64,000 nucleotides of DNA from Takakia lepidozioides. Taxonomy: Eukaryota; Streptophyta; Takakiopsida; Takakiales; Takakiaceae. Below are positions 54,624 through 64,000 of the stretch, in pieces. Position 1 is the stretch's first letter. Every line of letters begins with the position of its first letter. The translations under genes and the position numbers were made by a program. The stretch spans positions 75,120,907-75,184,906 of the forward strand of contig CM060733.1 of NCBI GenBank assembly GCA_030704615.1, written 5' to 3'. The notes under the pieces are model-generated. The model was not told where the DNA came from, did not search any database, and saw only the letters and a program-made list of their open reading frames with translations.

Positions 54624-54640
54624 TTCTTTGTGCAGTTTGT

Positions 54641-56009
<1,369 letters not shown>

Positions 56010-56010
<1 letters not shown>

Positions 56011-56222
56011 TAGTTATACACGTCCTGAATCGCATGTCGTCCGTGCTGCACCATTGGGGAGTCCGGTCTCATTAAGGGGGCCAGCTTGAAGCGCAGGTCA
56101 TTGGGCTGTGTGTAGTGCCATCCATACTTAGGTATTTGGGCCTCAGGAACCAACAGCAGGGTTGCAAGCGTGGCGATCTTCTCATGCTCCCCTTTCCATC
56201 GCGTCCCGGCCTCAGCCCACAA
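56010..56222 (-). other. Unrecognised open frame, possible gene fragment
   Basis: A 70-codon minus-strand frame (for example ATLATLLLVPEAQIPKYGWH) has a protein-like composition and ends at a TAG. It adjoins the DAR3 exon on the opposite strand. I do not recognise it, and it may be a chance frame. Confidence 0.2.
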
Positions 56223-56372
56223 CGGTGGTGAGAGCTGTGGCAGCTATTGCGGAAGTACAGAAGAAGTGGGAAAGTTTGGATGGTGACATAGACTACCTTA
56301 CCAGGTCTACGAGACTTGTCCAGTGGTATCCTGGGCACATTGCCAAAGCGGAAAGATCACTCAAGGAGCTAT
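56222..56372 (+). pseudogene. DAR GTPase 3 (plastid RbgA/YlqF-like) exon fragment
   Basis: AEVQKKWESLDGDIDYLTRS then LVQWYPGHIAKAERSLKEL matches the start of the mature domain of plant DAR GTPase 3, a circularly permuted GTPase of plastid ribosome assembly. WYPGHIAKAE is the hallmark just before the first GTPase motif. The frame stops right after KEL at TATAAGAT, which looks like a GTAAGAT donor with G changed to A. No further exon of the gene is seen, so it is an isolated exon. Confidence 0.75.
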
Positions 56373-56379
56373 AAGATCA

Positions 56380-57240
56380 AGCCTTGCGGATGTTGTGGGT
56401 GTCGTGCTTGTCCTTGTGTCGCTAGCAAGAAAGCCCTGTGTGTTTATGCTGGGAGGCGAATACACCTCTGATACAGTGTCTGCCACAGGCACTTGAGAGT
56501 GGAGCGCTGCATCCCTTAGAGAACCCCCAGAACTTCCAGAATGGTCAAACTGATGGTGAGAGTCCATAACCACGCCATCTGCAGATGCTCGTGATACACT
56601 CACCTGTTCTTTTACTCCATCTGCTCCTGAGTCTCTCTGTCACCTCCATGACAGCTACAACAGATCCTCTAATCACCTACACTGAAGAGGCTGAGTTGAC
56701 AGTCCGTGCCGGATCTATCCCTTGGCTGGTTAAAGACTGTTCAATGCCTCCCAAGGGACTATGAATCTCACTGGCGAGGTCCTGTGGGGGGGAACGGCCT
56801 CGGGAACCCGTAGATAACCTGGGAACAGGTTGTAATGGCGAGAACGTTTTGGTGTTAAAAATTTATAAAAAAAAGAAAAAAAGAAAAAAAAAAAAAGTGT
56901 TATGTTTAAATAGCTTGGCTGGTCATATCTTTGTCAAATGGACTCTGTTTGACCCAGTTTTTGAGGGGATAGCTGCAGAAAGGGGAAATCTACCAATCTA
57001 GACCTGGTTTTTGTTTTTAGGACTCTGCTAAAAATCTATGGAATTTTTTTTAGAGTGTGAGTGTGCCATGAAAGATCCACAATTCTGTTTCTAGAACCTG
57101 TGCTGGTCTATATGAGAGACAAATTGGTGGATATACTCCTTGCATGGCTGGGGGAAATGAGGACGTAAATTGAAGGGCAGGTCTCTTCTCTTAGTCTGTG
57201 CACACAAGGGGACAGGATTTATGTTTCCCAAGGAACTCAG
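56380..57240. other. Gene-free stretch
   Basis: It contains an A-rich run (56865-56897) and no recognisable gene, RNA or repeat. Confidence 0.4.
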
Positions 57241-57246
57241 ACTGAT

Positions 57247-57893
57247 TTGAGTGGAGAACAGTTGGACGAGTTGATTGCATACTGGGAGTCAGGCATTAGC
57301 AGTAGACAACAGACTGCTGTAGTTGGCATTGAGGGCCTCAATATCGCCTTGGACAGTCAGAACTCTGTTGGAGCCAGCAGTTCTGCAGCTGTAGGTGAAA
57401 TACCAAAGTGGGTGAAAGCTAGGCTTGGAACACAGCCAAAGACAGCCCCGGGGACCAAGGTGTTTAGCCACAAGGCCGTGGTGTACTGGAGCAGAGGAGC
57501 AGGAGCTACACAGGTTTGTGCAATCAGACATGGTTGCAGCCGGATACGCTCTGGCACAGGGCAACCACGAGCGGGGGTTCATCAGCAATGACATGTTTGT
57601 TGTGCGTGAAGGAGATGCAGTCATTCGCAATGAGGACACCCGCAACCGTCTCAAAGCTTTCGAGTTGAGAGACTATCAGACCCTACCTTTGTTTCTTTAG
57701 TGTTCAGTGAGCGGGAGATAGGGGAGTATTGCTTTGTCTCTACCTGGCAGAAAGAGGAGGATGGTTGGTTAGAGCGAGCTACTGTAGCTTGGGACAAGGT
57801 TAGTGGCAGGTTTCTGGACATAGATATACCTCCTACACCTTACCATCATGCAGAGCGAGGCACTTTGAGAGAAGTCTGGCAGTTGATAGCATA
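57247..57893 (+). pseudogene. Decayed protein-coding sequence, family unknown
   Basis: Three frames join into one plausible protein: EQLDELIAYWESGISSRQQT to KVFSHKAVVYWSRGA, then (after about 57500) EQELHRFVQSDMVAAGYALA, GNHERGFISNDMFVVREGDA and YQTLPLFL, and past a TAG at 57698 FSEREIGEYCFVSTWQKEED, ATVAWDKVSGRFLDIDIPPT, REVWQLIA. Composition is normal for a folded protein and the breaks are small. I do not recognise the family. It ends 13 bp before the region shared with the gypsy leader, so it may belong to the gypsy element or be captured host DNA. Confidence 0.35.
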
Positions 57894-58436
57894 GATCAGG
57901 ATTAGATCTTGCTTGGTCGGGCTTCTATTTCTCCCCTCCATCTCTGTACTATTTTCATTACCTTGTACTTGTAGTTGCCAAAGCCTCTCTTGGTGGAGGC
58001 CAGTCAGTCCGGGGTTTTGGGCTGGGCTATTCTGCAGGATCAGCATTGCAGCTGGATTTTGGTGTGGGGGTGTTGATGTTTTGATTTCTTGTGTTTGGAT
58101 CCCCCCCAACACCTGCATGCTTGACTGTGCGCCATGTTGGTTTTGTGTGGCGCTTGCTTTCATAGGGATTAGGCCGGATTTGATCACCGGTCAATCCTAG
58201 AGTATGCTATCCGGTGGTGAGGCTGGAGTGATGACCAGCAAGACCACCAGTGTTTTCTTCTATGGTGAGGCTGGGTTGATGACCAGCCAACCATAGGAGT
58301 TCTTGCGGTGGATGCAGGTGCAGGTGCCCTGAGCCATTGGGATATGACCCTTAAACTGCAACAGGTGCCCACCCGTGTCACTATTAGATTAGTACTAGAG
58401 CCTTATAGTGTCACGTGGAGGAGGTGCACATTGTGA

Positions 58437-59871
58437 GTGTCATTACGGAGTTACCCAAGGGTTTTGAGGGGAGTACGGGCTACAGGCAGTAACAATGAGA
58501 GTGGGTTCACAAGACGAGGTATTCGGTTCATACCACCTTCACCGCCACTCAATTACTGTAGAGTCAGGACTCGGAGGCTTCATCAACAGGTGTGCACTTT
58601 CATTCGCCATTGTTGTGGGACGATGGAGGAGATGTATGGAGCTACCAAGGGACCTCGTAGGTACTCTGGAGCTGTGGGCACAATCGAGTTGGATGACTTT
58701 ATCCAGGAGTTCGACAGCTGGTGTGATTTGCAGCAGATGCGCAATCCACAGCTATTCACCCCATTCATGGCGTGGAAGGGACTGTTCCAGCATTTGGAAG
58801 GCCTGCCTATGGACGATTACCACGAGTTCAGGCGAGGACATGAAGCAGAGATTGAGGAGTGGAGGATGTATTGGTCACCTGACTACGTCTCCATTACTCG
58901 AGGCATGACGCGACCAGTAGCTGCATCAGTACCAATAGCTCCCACTGCCAGCACTAATAGTGGAGCAAGTAGTGCTGGTACTTCTGTAGGTGGTACCAGT
59001 TCAAAAGGTGCTACTACTCCTCTTGCCACGACTACAACACATGTGCCTAGATTCAACCCGGTGGTGGAGTTCTTCCAGGAGTTGCGGAGGAACTACCAAG
59101 GTGTACGGACAGAGAAGCTGCGAAGTTTGCAAGACTTCCAGCGCAAACCCAGTGAGAGCCTGCGAGAGGCGTACACTCGTATGAGGCGCTTGATAAGTGT
59201 GACCCAAGGGGTTTACTGAAGCTCAGGCAATCCAGTTTTGGTATGGAATTCTGGATAAGGAGCTCAAGAGAAGGGTGCAAGATGCAACCCTACAAGCAGC
59301 CCAACCCACATTAGCAGATGTGTTTCTGCTGGCTGAGCGGATTGAGCTCAACATGGTGGAGGAGCGAGTTGTTACCATTGGATTTGGCAAGGACATGCCT
59401 ACACGAGGCGTAGCTGCCAGCCCACAGGCACAAGGAACCGCTCAACAGCGTGGTCAGGGGGGCAAGGTTGTCCAGCCCAAGTTCCATGGAGCTTACAGGG
59501 GACCTCAGGTGCAGAGGCCCGTGGCATCTTTTGCAGGCCAACAACAACCAGGGGTGATATGTTGGACATGTGGAGGACCCCATGTCAAGAGAGATTGCCC
59601 AGAGAGTGGCAAAAGGCCGGCACAAGCACAGCCTGCACAGTTGCAGTGTGGGCATTGTGGCAAGTATGGGCATGGAGATGCCCAATGTTATGACTTGCAT
59701 CCTGAGTTGCGCCCAGGCCAGTTCCAAGGGAACAATGGTGGCCGGGGGCGAGATGGACCAGCCCAAAGAGGACGAGGTGGTCGGGCACGAGGTGCAGGCC
59801 AAGGGCAAGCTCCACATGGCCAAGGACGCGGAGGTCAGGGTGTTGACCAAGGCATGGCCAATCGGCTTTAG
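58437..59871 (+). pseudogene. Gypsy gag with two zinc knuckles (frameshifted)
   Basis: The first frame (to 59219) has the same capsid block as 2041-2600 (DDFIQEFDSWCDLQQMRNPQ) and ends at a one-base insertion near 59213. The second frame continues with FWYGILDKELKRRVQDATLQ, a capsid C-terminal helix region, then Gly/Gln-rich sequence. The knuckles are CWTCGGPHVKRDC (one residue short of the CX2CX4HX4C spacing) and CGHCGKYGHGDAQC (canonical). An RGG-like tail (GRGGRARGAGQG) could bind RNA. A TAG at about 59869 interrupts the frame. Confidence 0.85.
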
Positions 59872-59895
59872 CAGCTAGAGCAGAGGCTCGCTGCC

Positions 59896-60284
59896 ATGGC
59901 TATAGCTCAGGCGGTACCGGCTCCCAGGCGGGATGGTCCACCTCCTGCTCCTGAGGGAGGAGATATGGGAGGCATGGGATTCATGTGCAGAGCAGCACTA
60001 CCACTAGAGCAGGTGGAGTCTGCTGCAGCCGTGACTCGAGGAGCAGCACGAGTTCCTGAGCCCACGAGGTGCAGAGGTGGAGTTGGATCCACACGTGGGG
60101 AGGCAAGCCGTCAGGCAAGGCTGCCTCAGTCGTTCACCTTGGCGAGACAGTGTCAACGCCATCCATGGCACCTAGTTCTCGCGCCGACTGTTACCGAGGC
60201 GGACATTACTATGCCATTGGGGAGAGCTACACGTGTAGCACTGACACCTGCCACCAAGGCTAGTGCAGCCGGTGTGTTGTTGGG
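59896..60284 (+). pseudogene. Gag-protease linker of the gypsy element
   Basis: An open frame rich in Pro, Ala and Gly (PRRDGPPPAPEGGDMGGMGF, LEQVESAAAVTRGAARVPEP) without a recognisable fold. It leads to the left edge of the inverted block and presumably joined gag to protease. Confidence 0.5.
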
Positions 60285-60728
60285 GGCAGCCATCCTCCCA
60301 GAGATGTCTGTATCTGGAAAGGACAAGGCTCCATATCCGCCTCCATGAGGCCCAAACCTGCAATAGCAGCTCTGCCCAACATCAGTGGCTGGGCTCCCGA
60401 GTCCAACAAGACCCGCAGTGACCGGTACTTCTTGCCTGCCGGTCCACTCAAAGTGAAAATGCCTCCCTGGTTGTCTAACAAGACAACTCCAGGTGTCACC
60501 GTGGCGCGCTCAAAGGTTGGCCTAGCTGGCAGCTCCGTCAATCTGGCAGCTGCAGCTTGCCAGGGCGCTGCCGTGGCAGTCTTGACCCTCAAATCCGAGG
60601 ATCCTTCTGCCACTACACCTTCCACTAACTCCGCAGAAGATGAAGTGACCTCCCCACTCTCACAGAGTGTTGCCGCTAGTCTGAACACTGCAGCTGGTCT
60701 CACTCCCGGCGTCGCAATCATGGTTGCC
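60285..60728 (-). pseudogene. Inverted block carrying the retropepsin active site
   Basis: In an element whose other genes are on the plus strand, the protease active site is on the minus strand: YRSLRVLLDSGAQPLMLGRA (Asp-Ser-Gly) then AIAGLGLMEADMEP in a 163-codon frame. The matching second half of the protease (SYDVLIGGAVLYPMGFTLDF) resumes on the plus strand at about 60830. GGCAGCCAT at 60285-60293 and ATGGTTGCC at 60720-60728 form an imperfect 9-bp inverted repeat at the edges. Flanking and inverted parts fit together only if the block is turned. Confidence 0.75.
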
Positions 60729-60729
60729 G

Positions 60730-61398
60730 AGAACAGTGGGGCTTGACACACATCAGTTGGCTATTAGACTGCAGCCGGATCATCCTGTAGATGGCTCAGT
60801 GATGCGAGCCAAAGCCATTGTGACAGACGCGGTCTCTTACGATGTCCTCATTGGTGGGGCAGTTTTATACCCCATGGGCTTCACCCTGGACTTCTGGGAG
60901 GAGTCAGCATTCTACAGGCCTGGATGGCAGTCAGGGGATGGTTGCCGTGCACAGCTCCCCGTGACATTCATTGGGGGTATTGCAGCTGCCCAGCGGGGCA
61001 AGATACCAACACTAGCTGCCTTCACAGCTGCAGTTAGTTGGCCTGGAGAGTTGCTGGAAGGCAATGCCCATGCAGAGGATGTACCACCTCCAGCAGAGCA
61101 GGATGACATGCATGGTACGGTGGAGTTGCCTGCCATGGTTGCTCACACTCCATTGTGGGGTACAAGCAAGGATTTGCAGCAAGCAGCTGCTGATAGACGG
61201 GTGCAACAAGCTTGGTTAGAAGCTTTTGTACCGTCAGGAGAGGAGGAGAGTGCGGTGATTGCACCAGGGAAACCTCAGTTGTTGCCATTGGACACCACAC
61301 CTCTTGTGTGGCAGCGGCCGGATGAAGGCATATGCCTTCTGGACTTATTTGGCGGGATCAGCACTGGATTGGCTGCAGTGCTTCAGGCAGGTGTATGA
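60730..61398 (+). pseudogene. Gypsy protease C-terminal half and start of the methyltransferase
   Basis: An open frame with LRLQPDHPV-like lead (AIRLQPDHPVDGSVMRAKAI), then VTDAVSYDVLIGGAVLYPMG, the second half of a retropepsin. A linker follows and then C5-methyltransferase motif I, ICLLDLFGGISTGLAAVLQA (61330-61389). It stops at a TGA (61396). The methyltransferase continues in the next frames. Protease and methyltransferase are therefore fused in one polyprotein frame. Confidence 0.75.
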
Positions 61399-62335
61399 GT
61401 TCGACGTTACCTGTATGTGGAGAGGGATGAGACTGCACAACGCATCTCACTGCGCCATGTTGCTCAGATGGTGCAGCAGCACCCTGAGTTGTTGCCGGTG
61501 TCTGCAGTTCGTGGATATCAGCAGGCCTTGCCAGCAGACATTGCGTTGCTGGGGGGCAGGATTTGGAGCGGGTTGGCTCTATTGATCTGGTAGGGCAGGT
61601 TGGCCCTGCCAAGGGCATTCATCAGCCCGGCATGGCAATGGATTGCGAGACTCGAGGACGGGTCTGTTTTGGGAGATGGTGCGGATTTTGCGCCACTTGC
61701 AGCTTCATCAGGCTGTATCTCCGGCATACATCTTGGAGAATGTGCCACTGATGGGTGATTCTCGGGCCAGGGTGATGGCCAGTGTGCATCAAGTCCGGTC
61801 GTGGCTTGGGTCAGCAGTGTTGCTGGATGCAGCGCTGCAGTGGGGTCACGAGCTCATCGTCCACGGCTTTGGTGGACTAACTTGATTGCCCACCCGCACT
61901 GCTCAAGCGTGCATTTGATGGGGTGCAGCGCCCAAACACCTCACCATGGTGGCATTTTGGACACAGGGAGGTAGTCTCAACGTGTGAGACATAATGACCA
62001 TTCGCCGTTGGCAGTGGTCAACAGGATGGGTCACCCACGAGCAGCATTACCTACATTGCTCAGCTTCCCAAGCTCCCATGCTTTTCGGGATGGTGGACCT
62101 GGCCTCCTGTGGGATGCTCAGTTGCAGCAGTTAGTGGAGCCTAATGCCGACGAGCGGAGAGCGGGCTATGGGGTTTTTCCACTGGGACCACGGCGGTGCC
62201 TTCTCTTTCTGAGGCATCACGTCGTCAGGTGTTGGGCAAGCAATGGATCTCAATTGCTGACCTGGATTGTCAGCTTGGCTATGGCTGAGCAACGTAGAGT
62301 GCGGAGTGCACTTCCCTTGACGGTCTCTCTCTGCC
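61320..62335 (+). pseudogene. C5-cytosine DNA methyltransferase domain (DNMT3/DRM-like, decayed)
   Basis: Motif I is LLDLFGGISTG (61336-61368). Past a stop, RRYLYVERDETAQRI gives motif II (acidic residue for SAM ribose). Motif IV, AGWPCQGHS, has the catalytic Cys codon at 61607-61609. LFWEMVRIL then YILENVP (Glu-Asn-Val at 61736-61744) are motifs V/VI. MGHPRAALPTLLSFP, VEPNADERRAGYGV and the VRCWASNGSQLLTW block are late motifs like those of DNMT3/DRM enzymes (ERE.MGF and the region before the C-terminus). Such enzymes methylate DNA cytosine at carbon 5 through a Cys adduct. Several frameshifts and stops (61398, about 61592, 61885) make this copy inactive. Confidence 0.8.
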
Positions 62336-62740
62336 TACCGAGACGGTACAGGCAGCGAGTGGGGGCGAGCCGGTGAGGACCACGGGGTGTAAACATCCAT
62401 GGCACACGTGGGAGATGCTCGAGGTTCAGAGGGAGTTGGCAGCCAAAGCAGCTGTGATGGATGAGGTGGGGGGGGATTCTTCTCGGGATGAGAGGTTCTC
62501 AATGATGAGATGATGGGGCAGGATGAGGCCTTGTCATTGACTGAGCAGGAAGGAAGTACTGCTCAAGAGGTTGCAGCATAGCAACCCGGGACGCGTCCTC
62601 TACCCCTAAGCCCACTGGACTTAAGGTTGCAGTTATGGAGGACAACTGGGAGCCTGACATTGGACCCATTGTCACCGGAGAGAGAGACGACATATAATAC
62701 GGCGGTTCCTGAGGGCTTACAGGAATTGCTTTGCCTTCAG
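62336..62740 (+). other. Linker between methyltransferase and RT
   Basis: Low-complexity Gly/Glu/Asp-rich sequence with broken frames. From about 62628 it matches 2625-2700 of the deleted copy, which places that copy's deletion edge. Confidence 0.6.
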
Positions 62741-62741
62741 T

Positions 62742-63690
62742 TTGAAGGACTTGGGAGCACTGAAGGGTCAAGAGATCCGTATTGAGTTGGCCACTGACAC
62801 GCCAATCTTTTGGAGACCCTATAGATACAGTGACATGGAGAGGTCTTTGATTCAGATGAGGACTCAAGATCTCTGGGAGGCAGGTTTGGTGGAGCTCTCT
62901 GGTGGAGAGTATGCTTCAGCCACAGTGATGCCAGCTAAGAAGGATGTCTATGGCAATTGGACGGAGAGACGTATGTGCGGTGATTACCGGCGTGTAAATC
63001 GTCAGACCAAGTCCGATAGGTATGCCATGCCAACCCCAGAGGGGATCTTTGATGCCATTGGGCATTCCAAGGTCTTTAGCACGTTGGATTTACGATCCGG
63101 ATATCACAGTTGCCGATCAAGGAGGCGGATAAGCAAAAACGGCATTCTGGGGGAATCAATGAGCACGGGAAGGATTGCCTATACCAGTGGCGGTTTCTTA
63201 CCATTTGGGGTAAAAAAAACGCTCCCGCTGAGTTTCAAAAGAGTCATGGACAGGATTCTAGCAGGGGTGGAGTTTGCTCGGTGCTACATAGATGACATCA
63301 TCATCTTTAGTGCTACGGTGGAGGAGCATGAGAGACACCTTCAGGGGGGTATTTGAGCGCTTAGGACGCACGGATTGAAGTTACATCCGGGCAAGTGCAA
63401 GTTTTTCCACACCCAGATTGAGTATCTGGGTCACATGATAATCCCTGGAGGATTGGGAGTACAGCAGACTAAGGTTGAGTCCATTTGCACAGGTTCCACG
63501 CCCCACGGATGTGAGCCGAGTTCGAGCTTTCATGGGGTTAGCAAAACTATTACAGACGGTTTGTTAAGGGATTTCAGTGCCATTGCAAAGGCTCTAACCA
63601 AGCTGACCAAGGTGGACCAGGAGTGGCAGTGGGAATATGAGCAAAAGAACAAGCTTTTCAAGAGCTCAAAGGCCGAGGTTTGACCCTCGG
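62742..63690 (+). pseudogene. Gypsy reverse transcriptase (frameshifted)
   Basis: The first frame has ATVMPAKKDVYGNWTERRMC, GDYRRVNRQTKSDRYAMPTP and LDLRSGYHS, then a lost base near 63105 breaks it. Further parts are GGFLPFGVKKTLPLSFKRVM and the active site CYIDDIIIFSATVEEHER with both Asp residues. After a frame change near 63350, LHPGKCKFFHTQIEYLGHMI is the palm/thumb border and a degenerate connection follows. It copies element RNA into DNA in intact relatives. Confidence 0.85.
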
Positions 63691-64000
63691 CGCCCATCTT
63701 GAGACGACCTATCAGGGGCCCTTTTCAGCTGATACAGATTGGAGCATGCTGGGGCTTGGAGCGGTGCTCACACAGGTGGATGATGAGGGAAGAGAGTTCG
63801 TAGTGGCTTATGCTAGCCGCTCGAACAATGCTGCAGAGTCTAAGTATAGCTCATATGAGGGAGAATGCTTAGCTGCAGTGTGGGCCGTGGCACACTTCAG
63901 GTGCTATCTATATGGCAATCTCTTCACCCTTGTCACGGATCACCAACCACTCAAGTGGTTGATGGAGTCAGACAAGCTTACGGGGAAGCTTGCACGGTGG
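63691..64000 (+). pseudogene. Gypsy RNase H, cut by the window end
   Basis: The frame from about 63691 reads FSADTDWSMLGLGAVLTQVD, FVVAYASRSNNAAESKYSSY, EGECLAAVWAVAHFRCYLYG and TLVTDHQPLKWLMESDKLTG. These include the first Asp (DTDWS), Glu (EGECLA) and Asp (VTDHQ) of RNase H. The domain continues past the window. Confidence 0.85.

Larger units (their letters stand above)
50684..54640 (-). mobile_element. Gypsy pol of the Athila/Tat-like kind, ends missing
   Basis: The order on the minus strand is protease (53967-54623), spacer (53410-53933), RT (52447-53355), RNase H (51611-52462), integrase finger and core (51103-51900) and C-terminal domain (50684-51194). No chromodomain, LTR, gag or primer-binding site was found, so both ends are truncated. 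It differs from the chromovirus at 40-46 kb in its DGG protease and FLDD polymerase motifs, features familiar from Athila/Tat lineages. A few frameshifts interrupt the frames. Confidence 0.85.
57900..64000 (+). mobile_element. Gypsy retrotransposon with a C5-cytosine methyltransferase (runs off the window)
   Basis: From the left: a leader shared with 1365-1850, gag (58437-59215), gag C-terminus with two zinc knuckles (59217-59871), a protease region containing an inverted block (60285-60728), a C5-cytosine methyltransferase (61320-62330), linker, RT (62742-63690) and RNase H to the window end. Small indels and stops interrupt most frames. Capture of C5-methyltransferases by LTR retrotransposons is known from dinoflagellates and charophyte algae, which fits the proposed host. 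The downstream LTR and integrase would lie beyond 64000. Confidence 0.85.

Overview
The window looks like repeat-dense nuclear DNA of a streptophyte (green plant lineage), most plausibly a charophyte alga such as Chara; the species is inferred, not shown. The evidence is plant-type gene fragments (monodehydroascorbate reductase, the plastid GTPase DAR3, a PPR repeat), GT-AG introns, a gypsy retrotransposon primed by the plant-type initiator-Met tRNA site TGGTATCAGAGC, and MULE-type DNA transposons. No intact host gene was found. Nearly everything is nested or decaying mobile DNA.

Layout. 1-3104: a gypsy element (+) with a 3.4 kb internal deletion. 3105-6422: gene-poor debris with transposase scraps, a PPR fragment and a tRNA-like head. 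6423-18010: element 1, with a MULE-like transposase (-), a palindrome array, a long spliced gene (+) coding for a ParB-like domain joined to a DNA methyltransferase, and a second array. 18.2-19.75 kb: an unknown ORF and a chromovirus scrap. 19.76-22.4 kb: methyltransferase-like exon islands in a satellite-like array. 22308-30326: element 2, with a minisatellite, a transposase (-), a first-exon remnant (+) and an array. 30.55-31.6 kb: another ParB-like fragment. 31923-50352: element 3, in mirror orientation, with the ParB-methyltransferase gene (-), a large array and the transposase (+). It has terminal inverted repeats and an 8-bp target duplication, and is split by a 6.9 kb chromovirus (39739-46683). 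50.4-54.6 kb: a simple repeat and an Athila/Tat-like gypsy pol (-). 55.1-57.9 kb: host-gene fragments. 57.9-64 kb: a second gypsy element (+) that carries a C5-cytosine methyltransferase and runs off the window.

The main observation is a recurring module: a MULE-like transposase gene and a ParB-like/beta-class-methyltransferase gene diverge from a central region rich in short palindromes. The palindrome sequence differs between elements but recurs within one element (centre, introns, one end). Together with the gypsy-borne C5 methyltransferase, two unrelated kinds of DNA methyltransferase are carried by mobile DNA here. All copies have stops or frameshifts, so this window shows relics; intact relatives would have to be elsewhere in the genome.
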